This document shows positions 13,946-23,360 of a stretch of 25,589 nt of DNA, in pieces (positions within the stretch are counted from its first letter, which is position 1; each line of letters starts with the position of its first letter). Source of the DNA: Actinomycetes bacterium (GTDB taxonomy: Bacteria > Actinomycetota > Acidimicrobiia > Spongiisociales > UBA5794). The translations under genes and the position numbers were made by a program. The notes beneath the pieces were generated by a model, which was given only the letters and a program-made list of their open reading frames with translations, made no database searches and was not told the origin of the DNA. The DNA is taken from assembly GCA_024640745.1 (NCBI GenBank), contig JAHEEL010000009.1, forward strand, positions 1 through 25,589, given 5' to 3'.

Positions 13946-14653
13946 TCAGGAATCGAGGCTTCTGCGAATCCGCCAGACACCGCTCAGCGTTCTCGGCACG
14001 CGTCGTACGAGGCTCGTCCTCGCCTCGCGCTTCTCCTCGACGAGTGTGGGCACTTCCACGATGCGATACCCCGCCCGCTCTGCCCGCACCACCAACTCGG
14101 TGTCGAACAAGTCCTGCGTGGAGATCACGGCTGCGGCGATGTCGTCGACCACCGCTCGACGAATCGCCTTCATCCCGTGAGTGTCCGACACTCCGGACGC
14201 GAGGACGAAACGCAGAATCTGGTTGAAGGAGAAGGTGGCAAACCGTCGCATCGGGCTGCGTCGATCATCCGACCCCTCGGCGCGCTTCGAGGCCAGGACG
14301 ATGTCGGCATTCGGGGCCACATCGACCACCGAGCGGAGGAAGTCGGCGGAGAAGTAGTCGATGTCGAAGTTCACCACCCATGCACCGTCGGTAGCGAGGA
14401 ATCCCGCCCGCATCGCTGCTCCGTAGTCGGGTGTCGGGAGTTCGAGCAGTGAGAGGCGGGGGAACCTCGGCAACAGATCTCGGACGGCATCGGCGGTTCC
14501 GTCGGTCGAGCCGTTCTCCACGAGCAGCACGGTGATCGGCGTCGGCAGGTCGGAGATCTCGTCGAAGAGCTCTTCGATAGCGCCGGCAACGTAAGCGCTT
14601 TCGTTGTGGACGGGGATCACGACCGACATGGTCGAGGAGGAATCGAGCGGCAT
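13946..14653 (-). CDS. Glycosyltransferase family 2, DPM1/polyprenyl-phosphate sugar synthase-like
   Basis: This 235-residue soluble GT-A enzyme has SVVIPVHNESAYV (10-22), the nucleotide-binding VENGSTDGT (45-53), the metal-binding DxD at D97-I-D99 in VNFDIDYF, and ISTQDLFDTELVVRAERAGYRIVEVP in the C-terminal half. It resembles polyprenol-phosphate mannosyl/glucosyl synthases; no C-terminal membrane helices are present, so GtrA may supply membrane anchoring. The start MPLDSS at 14653 is preferred over an internal ATG at MSVVIP because TAGACT lies 9 nt upstream of it. It is convergent with gtrA and divergent from phosphomannomutase. Confidence 0.88.
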   Translation of the reverse strand: MPLDSSSTMSVVIPVHNESAYVAGAIEELFDEISDLPTPITVLLVENGSTDGTADAVRDLLPRFPRLSLLELPTPDYGAAMRAGFLATDGAWVVNFDIDYFSADFLRSVVDVAPNADIVLASKRAEGSDDRRSPMRRFATFSFNQILRFVLASGVSDTHGMKAIRRAVVDDIAAAVISTQDLFDTELVVRAERAGYRIVEVPTLVEEKREARTSLVRRVPRTLSGVWRIRRSLDS

Positions 14654-14662
14654 GTGAGGGGA

Positions 14663-14668
14663 AGTCTA
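14663..14668 (-). promoter_or_regulatory. -10 element of GT2 gene (leaderless candidate)
   Basis: On the minus strand TAGACT ends 9 nt before the ATG at 14653; there is no Shine-Dalgarno sequence. It is back to back with the pmm -10 box, about 44 bp away. Confidence 0.42.
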
Positions 14669-14712
14669 GGAACGGATGGAACACAGCAGCCGCCCGAGCG
14701 CGCAAGGGACCG

Positions 14713-14718
14713 TACACT
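14713..14718 (+). promoter_or_regulatory. -10 element of phosphomannomutase operon (leaderless candidate)
   Basis: TACACT ends 7 nt before the ATG at 14726 with no Shine-Dalgarno sequence between. The -35 region is not recognisable. Confidence 0.48.
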
Positions 14719-14725
14719 CCAGCCC

Positions 14726-16063
14726 ATGGACCTCGACACCATCTTCAAGGCCTACGACGTGCGCGGCCTCTATCCAGTGCAGATCGACGAGACAACGGCG
14801 CGGCGCATCGGGTATGCATTCGCCGACTTCGCCGGCGCCGACCGGATCGCAGTCGGGCGTGATTGCCGGTTGTCTTCCCCGTCCATCGCCGGAGCGCTGA
14901 TCCACGGCATCAACGATGCCGGTGTGGACGTCGCCGATCTCGGCGAGGTCACGACGGACGGGCTTTACTTCGCGGCCGGTTCGATGAATCTCCCGGGCGT
15001 CGTCGTCACGGCGTCGCACAATCCTCCCGAGTACAACGGCCTGAAGTTCTGCCTCGCCGGGGCCGCTCCCGTCGGCGAGGAAACCGGCCTCCGAGCGATC
15101 AAGGAATCTGCCGCTTCTCCGCAGCCGGTTTCGCCTGAGCGAGGATCGACCGAACCGGTCGACATTCTCGGGGGCTACGTCGATCACCTCTACAGCATCG
15201 TCGATGCCGACGCCTTTGCCCGCCTGCGGATCGCCGCCGATGGTGGCAACGGCATGGCCGGCGTTGCACTGCCTTCGGTCTTCGAGCGCATCCCGTCGGA
15301 GCTCATCGGGCTGTACCTCGAACCGGACGGTACGTTCCCCAACCATCCGGCCGATCCACTCCGTCCCGAGAATCTCGTCGACCTCTTGGCGCTGATGAAC
15401 GCCGAGCGCCCCGACTTCGGCGTCGCGTTCGACGGGGACGCCGATCGGGCGTTCTTCATCGACGATGCCGGAGTACCGCTACCCGGCAGCACGACGACGG
15501 CGCTCATTGCCGACTGGTTTCTGCGCCGGGAGCCGGGAGCGGCGATCGTGCACAACCTGATTTGCTCGAAAGCCGTCCCTGAGCGTGTGGCCGAAGCGGG
15601 AGGCACCGCGGTGCGCACCCGAGTCGGGCATTCGTTCATCAAGCAGGTGATGAAGGAGACCGGGGCCGTCTTCGGTGGTGAGCATTCCGGCCACTACTAC
15701 TTCCGGGACAACTACCGAGCCGATTCCGGCATCCTGGCGTTGCTGGTCCTGATGCAGGTGCTCTCGGAGGACGGCCGCCCGCTGTCCGAGCTCCGTGCCG
15801 AGTACGAGCCGTATGCGGGTTCGGGTGAGATCAACTACGACGTGGCCGATCAAACCGCCGCGACGGAGGCGGTGGCGGCTGCGTTCGGCCAGGCGGCCCT
15901 CGACCACCTCGACGGCCTGACGGTGGACCTCGGAGACCGTTGGTTCAACCTGCGGCCTTCCAACACGGAGCCGAAGCTCAGGCTGAATGCAGAAGCCCCA
16001 GACGCCGCGGGCGTCGACGAACTCGTCGCGTCCGTAGCCAGAATCATCCAGGAGGGATCGTGA
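14726..16063 (+). CDS. manB: Phosphomannomutase/phosphoglucomutase (ManB)
   Basis: The 445-residue alpha-D-phosphohexomutase interconverts mannose-6-P and mannose-1-P (possibly also the glucose phosphates). Features in order: AYDVRG (9-14) at the N-terminus, catalytic phosphoserine loop TASHNP (95-100, S97), metal loop DGDADR (236-241), sugar-specificity loop GEHSGH (318-323) and phosphate-binding RPSNTEP (410-416). These are all intact and the length is normal. The frame continues upstream, but ATG 14726 fits the family N-terminus and the leaderless promoter. It is first of a tightly coupled operon with a Trm112-like protein, a PGI/PMI-type SIS protein and adenosylhomocysteinase, an order matching other Actinobacteria. 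Confidence 0.94.
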   Translation: MDLDTIFKAYDVRGLYPVQIDETTARRIGYAFADFAGADRIAVGRDCRLSSPSIAGALIHGINDAGVDVADLGEVTTDGLYFAAGSMNLPGVVVTASHNPPEYNGLKFCLAGAAPVGEETGLRAIKESAASPQPVSPERGSTEPVDILGGYVDHLYSIVDADAFARLRIAADGGNGMAGVALPSVFERIPSELIGLYLEPDGTFPNHPADPLRPENLVDLLALMNAERPDFGVAFDGDADRAFFIDDAGVPLPGSTTTALIADWFLRREPGAAIVHNLICSKAVPERVAEAGGTAVRTRVGHSFIKQVMKETGAVFGGEHSGHYYFRDNYRADSGILALLVLMQVLSEDGRPLSELRAEYEPYAGSGEINYDVADQTAATEAVAAAFGQAALDHLDGLTVDLGDRWFNLRPSNTEPKLRLNAEAPDAAGVDELVASVARIIQEGS

Positions 16064-16242
16064 CCGATCACCTGATCGACCCGCAACTGCTCGCCATCAT
16101 GCAGTGCCCATCCTGCGCCGGGACGCTCACCGAGCAGCCGACGCCGCCGGCCCTCGTGTGCCAGGGCTGCGGCCTTCAGTACCCCGTCCGGGAGGGCATC
16201 CCCGTGATGCTGATCGACGAAGCAAGCCGCGGCGCACAATGA
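16060..16242 (+). CDS. Trm112 family small protein
   Basis: The 60-residue protein starts at GTG 16060, overlapping the manB stop as GTGA, with GGAGGG just upstream. Four cysteines in two pairs (C17/C20 in QCPSC and C34/C37 in CQGC) plus YPVREGIPVMLIDEA are the usual Trm112/YcaR signature. Trm112 proteins activate methyltransferases in eukaryotes and archaea; the bacterial role is unclear. In Actinobacteria a homologue commonly lies between the phosphomannomutase and the SIS-domain gene, as here. Confidence 0.9.
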   Translation: MTDHLIDPQLLAIMQCPSCAGTLTEQPTPPALVCQGCGLQYPVREGIPVMLIDEASRGAQ

Positions 16243-17231
16243 CGATGATCGACGACATCTGCAGCCTTCCGCGTCAGATCCGGTGGGGAACCGAACTGGA
16301 CCTCGCACCGCTCCGAGCCGGCGGGCCGATCGTGCTGCTCGGTATGGGAGGTTCGGCGATGGCGGCAACGATCGCCGCGCTCGCGGCGGATTCGCGCTCC
16401 CCAATGGTGGTGCATCGCGGATACGGGCTGCCGGCGTGGGCGGAGGACAGCGGCGCATCTGTGATCGCCGTCTCGTACAGCGGGAACACCGAAGAAGTGC
16501 TGTCCGGCGTCGATGCTGCGATCTCCGCGGACCTCGAAATCGCGGCAGTCGCGTCCGGCGGGCGACTTGCCGAGATCGCGGCGGATCGTGAACTCCCCAT
16601 CGTCGAGATCCCGGGCGGCCTGCAACCACGCGCCGGTGTCGGCTACCAGGCCGCCGCCGTTGCCGCCATCCTGGCGGCAGCGGGACAGGTGCCGAACCTC
16701 GACCGAGACCTCAACGAGGCCGCGGATGTGACCGCCGAGTTGCTCGCCGAAGGCGACGGTGCGGCGTTCGTTCTCGGCCGGGATATCGCCGAAGCGCTCG
16801 ACGGACGTACCGCGGTCGTGTACGGAGGTTTGGGGGTCGGGGCTTCGGCTGCCTACCGGTGGAAGACACAGATCAACGAGAATGCCAAGTCGCCGGCGTT
16901 CGCCGGAACGATCCCCGAGATGAACCACAACGAGCTCGAAGGATGGCGGCCGGAAGCGAGCAGAGGCTTCGGTGTCGTCTACCTCCATGATGGCGGCGAT
17001 CATCCTGCGATCGCGAGGCGCATCGACCTCTCCGGCACCGTGCTCTCCGGAAAGGTGCAGCGGATCGGCGATGTCCGGTCGACGGGGACCGGTGCGATGG
17101 CGCGGTTCTTCAGCTTGGCGGTGGTGGGCGATGCGGCGTCGGTTGCGCTGGCCGAAGCAGCGGACGTCGACCCGACACCGGTTGAGAATCTCGAGGAGTT
17201 CAAGATCATGCTCGCGAAAGGAACGCCATGA
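16239..17231 (+). CDS. SIS-domain bifunctional phosphoglucose/phosphomannose isomerase-like protein
   Basis: The 330-residue protein starts at ATG 16239 (ATGA overlap with the Trm112-like gene). Tandem SIS domains: GMGGSAM (35-41) and SYSGNTEE (79-86) in the first, and NENAK (213-217) with PEMNHNELEGW (226-236) in the second, the active-site signature of the archaeal/actinobacterial PGI/PMI family. It would convert fructose-6-P to mannose-6-P (and glucose-6-P), feeding the neighbouring phosphomannomutase. Whether it is fully active is not decidable here; some actinobacterial copies of this position are annotated only as SIS proteins. Confidence 0.88.
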   Translation: MTMIDDICSLPRQIRWGTELDLAPLRAGGPIVLLGMGGSAMAATIAALAADSRSPMVVHRGYGLPAWAEDSGASVIAVSYSGNTEEVLSGVDAAISADLEIAAVASGGRLAEIAADRELPIVEIPGGLQPRAGVGYQAAAVAAILAAAGQVPNLDRDLNEAADVTAELLAEGDGAAFVLGRDIAEALDGRTAVVYGGLGVGASAAYRWKTQINENAKSPAFAGTIPEMNHNELEGWRPEASRGFGVVYLHDGGDHPAIARRIDLSGTVLSGKVQRIGDVRSTGTGAMARFFSLAVVGDAASVALAEAADVDPTPVENLEEFKIMLAKGTP

Positions 17232-18475
17232 ACTACGACATCGCCGATCCGGCTCTCGCCGGCGAAGGACACCGAAGAATCGCGTGGGCCGACCGGCGGA
17301 TGCCGGTGCTTGCCTCGATCCGCGAACGCTTTGAGACAGAAACGCCGCTCGAGGGAATCCGCGTCGCGGCATGTATGCATGTGACGACCGAAACGGCCGT
17401 GCTGATGCGTACGCTGCGGGCGGGCGGAGCTTCGGTGGCCCTCTGTGCATCAAACCCCCTGTCGACCCAGGACGATGTCGCAGCAGCTTTGGTCGACGAC
17501 GGTATCTCCGTCTACGCCGTTCGCTCAGAGGACTCCGAGACGTTCTACCGCCACATCAATGCGATCCTCGACACCGAGCCGCACATTGTCTTCGACGACG
17601 GCGCGGATACCACCACCGTCCTGCATCGGCAGCGGAGCTCTCAACCGATTCTGGGCGGCCTCGAAGAGACCACGACCGGTGTGTTGCGGCTCCGCGCCAT
17701 GGCGGCCGACAACGTGCTCCGCTACCCGGTCGTGGCCGTCAACGACTCGGCCACGAAGCATCTCTTCGACAACCGGCACGGGACGGGCCAGTCGTCGCTC
17801 GATGGCATCCTGCGGGCGTCGAACATCCTCTTCGCGGGGAGAACCGTGGTTGTCGCCGGGTTCGGAGACTGCGGGTGGGGGATCGCGCGACGGGCGGCCG
17901 GACTCGGTGCCAGCGTCGTGGTCGTCGAGGTCGACCCGATCCGGGCTTTGTCGGCGGCGATGGAGGGGTACCGCATCATGTCTGCCGCTGAGGCTGCCCC
18001 GGTGGGGGACGTGTTCCTGACGGCGACCGGAGACATTCACATCTTCCGTCCTGAGCATTTCGACGTGATGAAGGACAGCGTCATCCTCGCCAATGCAGGG
18101 CATTTCGATGTCGAACTCGACCTGACCGGCCTCGATGCAATGGCGGTCGGTCGTCGCAAGATCCGTGACAACCTCGAGGAGTATGAGCTCACCGACGGTC
18201 GACGGATCATCGTCGTTGCCGAAGGCCGCCTCGTGAATCTGGGCGCTGCCGAGGGCCATCCCGCCGACGTGATGGACATGTCGTTCGCAGATCAGGCACT
18301 CGCTGCAGAGTGGCTCGTCGAGAACGGCAGCGAACTTGCACCCGACGTGTACACGCTCCCTCGCGAGCTCGATGAGAACGTCGCCCGACTCAAGCTTGCT
18401 TCAATGGGCGCGACCCTCGACGTCCTGACGGAGGAACAGGCGCGCTACCTCGAGTCCTGGGAAGAGGGAACCTAG
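17228..18475 (+). CDS. ahcY: Adenosylhomocysteinase, short (archaeal/Thermotoga-like) type
   Basis: The 415-residue NAD-dependent enzyme hydrolyses S-adenosyl-homocysteine to adenosine and homocysteine in the methyl cycle. Substrate-side motifs are NPLSTQDDVAAAL (76-88), GGLEETTTGV (143-152) and NDSATKHLFDNRHGTGQSSLDGI (172-194, with K177 and D181); the NAD loop is GFGDCGWG (211-218); GHFDVE (291-296) follows. It ends YLESWEEGT and lacks the C-terminal Lys-x3-Tyr tail of classical bacterial/eukaryotic enzymes (about 430-490 residues) that reaches the neighbouring subunit. ATG 17228 overlaps the SIS gene stop as ATGA. An S-inosyl-homocysteine substrate, reported for a methanogen homologue, is an alternative. 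Confidence 0.9.
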   Translation: MNYDIADPALAGEGHRRIAWADRRMPVLASIRERFETETPLEGIRVAACMHVTTETAVLMRTLRAGGASVALCASNPLSTQDDVAAALVDDGISVYAVRSEDSETFYRHINAILDTEPHIVFDDGADTTTVLHRQRSSQPILGGLEETTTGVLRLRAMAADNVLRYPVVAVNDSATKHLFDNRHGTGQSSLDGILRASNILFAGRTVVVAGFGDCGWGIARRAAGLGASVVVVEVDPIRALSAAMEGYRIMSAAEAAPVGDVFLTATGDIHIFRPEHFDVMKDSVILANAGHFDVELDLTGLDAMAVGRRKIRDNLEEYELTDGRRIIVVAEGRLVNLGAAEGHPADVMDMSFADQALAAEWLVENGSELAPDVYTLPRELDENVARLKLASMGATLDVLTEEQARYLESWEEGT

Positions 18476-18483
18476 GCCGGACC

Positions 18484-18534
18484 CGAGACGCTCGACCGAG
18501 ACGCAATGTGGTCTCGTGTCTCCTGTCTCCTGTC
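18484..18534. repeat. Intergenic structured repeat upstream of comF
   Basis: CGAGACGCTCGAC (18484-18496) is followed by a 6-bp hairpin CGAGAC/GTCTCG (18497-18502 and 18511-18516, 8-nt loop) and tandem units TGTCTCC. Segment 18511-18529 matches the complement of 4024-4042 at 18 of 19 positions, and 18484-18496 matches 4037-4049 exactly. It lies between the ahcY stop and the comF start. It could also serve as a weak transcription barrier, but there is no T-run. Confidence 0.5.
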
Positions 18535-18558
18535 ACAGTTCTCGTCACACCCATGCCG

Positions 18559-18564
18559 TACGGT
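18559..18564 (+). promoter_or_regulatory. -10 element of comF (leaderless candidate)
   Basis: TACGGT ends 6 nt before the ATG at 18571; no Shine-Dalgarno sequence. It supports this start over an in-frame ATG at 18553 and GTG at 18508. Confidence 0.4.
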
Positions 18565-18570
18565 GCCCGC

Positions 18571-19290
18571 ATGCTCTGTCTTGCGTGCACGGGTCCGTGC
18601 TCGGGGGCCTTGTGCCCCACATGCCGCATGGGATTGCACCCCGCACCCGAGGTGACGGTCGGGTTGGGTGTGACCGGCATTGCCGGGTTCTTGCATGTCG
18701 GACCGGCCCGCCGCCTGGTCCACGCGCTCAAGTACCGGGCGGTAGCGGCAGCGGCCGAACCGCTCGCCGAAGCGGTTGCCGACCGGATCCCCGGATCCGT
18801 CACCGCGCTCGTTCCCATCCCGCGGGCGCGGGTTCGGGCGTTTCGCTACGGCATCGACCCAGCCGCCGTGCTCGCAGCAGCGATCAGCCGTCGCAGCGGG
18901 TTGCCGGTCATCGACGCGCTGCTAGCTCGGTGGTGGTGGCGCAGCCACGCCGGACGCGGCAGGGACGAGCGGTCCCCACTCACGTTCGTGTCATCCGGGC
19001 GACGCGTGCCGCCCGGGGTTGCACTCGTCGACGATGTGCTCACAACGGGCGCCACGGCACTCGCCGCTGCCGAAGCGCTTCCGGGCCTTCCGACTCTTGT
19101 CGCGGTGGCTACCTGCGCGAGTAGAGTGAATCAAGGAGTTGGCCCACTTGGAGGTGCAGTGACGGTTCAACCGTCCAGCGGTCCGAACGACCGGACCCCC
19201 CTCCGCGCTCGAACGATCGATGCTTCTGGTTTGGCGCGCAGCGACTCACCGAAGCAGGGCCACGTTCGCGACCGAAGGGAGAACGCGTGA
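18571..19290 (+). CDS. ComF family phosphoribosyltransferase-like protein
   Basis: The 239-residue ComF-type protein has an N-terminal cysteine cluster (C3, C6, C10, C15, C18) that probably binds zinc, then VHALKYR (50-56), LVPIPRARVRAFRYGIDPAAVLA (80-102) and the PRPP-binding VALVDDVLTTGAT (150-162). ComF is linked to DNA uptake in transforming bacteria, though most actinobacterial copies are of unknown role. The conserved domain ends near residue 185; the reading frame then continues about 55 residues of low-conservation sequence before ending inside the hpf start (stop 19288-19290, hpf GTG 19287). The location upstream of hpf and secA matches the mycobacterial order. Confidence 0.85.
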   Translation: MLCLACTGPCSGALCPTCRMGLHPAPEVTVGLGVTGIAGFLHVGPARRLVHALKYRAVAAAAEPLAEAVADRIPGSVTALVPIPRARVRAFRYGIDPAAVLAAAISRRSGLPVIDALLARWWWRSHAGRGRDERSPLTFVSSGRRVPPGVALVDDVLTTGATALAAAEALPGLPTLVAVATCASRVNQGVGPLGGAVTVQPSSGPNDRTPLRARTIDASGLARSDSPKQGHVRDRRENA

Positions 19291-19835
19291 ACGTTCGGAT
19301 CCATGCGCGGAACACCGAGATCGCCGACGATGTGCGGGAGCTTGCCCTTGACAAGGTTGAGCACGCGTCGCGGATCTTCGACGACATGACCAGCGTCGAC
19401 GTCGAGTTCGCCGAGAGCGGCAACCCCCGTCAGACCGACGCCCGATATCGCGTCGAGATCACTTCGAGCGCGGCCGGTCAGATCGTACGTGTGGAATCTG
19501 AAGCGTTCGACGCTCGAGCAGCCTTGGACACGGCGTCCGACAAATATGAGCGGCAGCTCCGACGGCTGAAGGAGCGGCTGATCCAGCGTTCCCGCAAGGC
19601 CAGCTACAAAGACCTCAACCCGCTCGACGATCCGGTCGATGACTCAAGAGACCGAGACGCCGTTGTTGTGAGGAAGAAGAGATTCAGTCTGCGGCCGATG
19701 TCGGTTGAGGAAGCTGCACTGCAGATGGAGATGCTCGGACACGACTTCTTCGTCTTCCTCGACGCAGAGTCTGGCAAGCAGTCCGTGCTCTACCACCGGC
19801 GGGACGGCGATCTCGGGATTATTGAACCGGAGTAG
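19287..19835 (+). CDS. hpf: Ribosome hibernation promoting factor, long form
   Basis: The 182-residue protein starts at GTG 19287, with AAGGGAG about 5 nt upstream. Residues 1 to about 100 form the S30AE domain (NVRIHARNTEIADDVRELALDKVEH) that sits in the decoding region of the 30S subunit. A charged linker (about 100-128) and a C-terminal domain RFSLRPMSVEEAALQMEMLGHDFFVFLDAESG (about 131-162) follow; the latter lets long HPF dimerise and join 70S ribosomes into 100S particles. Length and order are normal. Coupled to comF by an overlapping GTGA. Confidence 0.95.
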   Translation: MNVRIHARNTEIADDVRELALDKVEHASRIFDDMTSVDVEFAESGNPRQTDARYRVEITSSAAGQIVRVESEAFDARAALDTASDKYERQLRRLKERLIQRSRKASYKDLNPLDDPVDDSRDRDAVVVRKKRFSLRPMSVEEAALQMEMLGHDFFVFLDAESGKQSVLYHRRDGDLGIIEPE

Positions 19836-19864
19836 ACCGAGCGAGTCGGAGTGGCCGAGCTGAC

Positions 19865-20515
19865 ATGAAGAGATTGCTGGTCGTTGACGATGTTCCGCTG
19901 TTTCGAGCGGGCCTGACCTCAGCCCTTCGGGATGCGGGATTCGAAGTGGTGGCAGAAGCCGGCGGCGCCGAGGCGGCGGTTTCGGCGGCCGAGGAATACC
20001 AACCCGACTTGGTGTTGCTCGACATCCTGATGCCGGGGATCTCCGGCCTCGAGGTTGTTGAGAAGATCACGGCCGTCGCCCCCGACAGCAATGTCGTGCT
20101 CCTGACCGCGAGCGAGTCCGAGGAGGATCTCCTGGTCGGGGTGAAGGCTGGAGCGCGTGGCTATGTCACCAAGGACGCCCCATTCGATGATCTCGTCGGA
20201 GCGCTGAATGCCGTGCACGGCGGCGGCGCCGCGGTCTCGCCCAACATGGCCGGCAAGTTGCTCGACGTGACGCGTCAACTCCTCCGGCACCAAGAACTTC
20301 TGCAGTCGCGCAAGCCGGTTCTCACCGGTCGAGAGATCGAGGTGCTCGGACTCGTGGCGCAAGGCCGAACGAGCCGCCAGATCGGGACGGCGCTCTTCAT
20401 CTCCGAGAACACCGTGAAGAACCACATCCGCAACATCCTCGACAAGCTGGGACTCCATTCGCGTTCCGAAGCGGTTCTGTACGCCGTGCGCGAAGATCTG
20501 ATCAGCCTGTCGTGA
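19865..20515 (+). CDS. NarL/FixJ-type response regulator (orphan)
   Basis: The 216-residue regulator has a receiver domain (1-120) with acidic pair D8/D9, phosphoacceptor D53 in LLDILMPG, T81 and K103 (VTKDAP), all intact. The C-terminal LuxR-type helix-turn-helix (about 153-208) shows LTGREIEVLGLVAQGRTSRQIG and ISENTVKNHIRNILDKLGLHSRSEAV. No histidine kinase gene is adjacent, so the signal is unknown. It lies 29 bp after hpf, with only a weak GGAG upstream of the ATG, and could be cotranscribed with it. Mycobacteria have mtrAB in this general neighbourhood, but that is an OmpR-type system, so this is not the same gene. Confidence 0.92.
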   Translation: MKRLLVVDDVPLFRAGLTSALRDAGFEVVAEAGGAEAAVSAAEEYQPDLVLLDILMPGISGLEVVEKITAVAPDSNVVLLTASESEEDLLVGVKAGARGYVTKDAPFDDLVGALNAVHGGGAAVSPNMAGKLLDVTRQLLRHQELLQSRKPVLTGREIEVLGLVAQGRTSRQIGTALFISENTVKNHIRNILDKLGLHSRSEAVLYAVREDLISLS

Positions 20516-20575
20516 GTTGCTGGGCCACTCAGCTACCGGCATGAGATGGCGCCGCAACAATCTGTGACCACCCCG

Positions 20576-20581
20576 TAGTAT
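20576..20581 (+). promoter_or_regulatory. -10 element of secA (leaderless candidate)
   Basis: TAGTAT ends 8 nt before the ATG at 20590, with no Shine-Dalgarno sequence. No clear -35. Confidence 0.45.
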
Positions 20582-20589
20582 TCGCCTCC

Positions 20590-23241
<2,652 letters not shown>

Positions 23242-23345
23242 GCAGCGCCGGCACCGGCGTACCGATCGGCGGTGCGCTGCTGTGGCTGCTTGCTCTCGAC
23301 CGATCCGGGTCAAGCTGGTGAGACGTGGAAGGGCACGCCGCCGGG

Positions 23346-23351
23346 TACGCT
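23346..23351 (+). promoter_or_regulatory. -10 element of prfB (leaderless candidate)
   Basis: TACGCT ends 9 nt before the prfB ATG at 23361. A weak AGGAA in the spacer could instead be a ribosome site. Confidence 0.38.
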
Positions 23352-23360
23352 CCAGGAACC

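Noticed and set aside
14606..14725. 40-codon in-frame extension upstream of phosphomannomutase
   Set aside because: The family N-terminus (AYDVRG near residue 10) and the -10 box both support ATG 14726.
18497..18516. Hairpin after ahcY as an intrinsic terminator
   Set aside because: Only 6 bp stem, 8-nt loop and no T-run; better explained as part of a dispersed repeat.
20541..20567. Eight-codon leader peptide upstream of secA
   Set aside because: No ribosome site, and the TAGTAT promoter box lies downstream of it, so it would not be on the secA message.
23242..23360. Terminator or RNA gene between secA and prfB
   Set aside because: Only a weak GATCGG/CCGATC pairing over a loop of more than 30 nt; nothing supportable.
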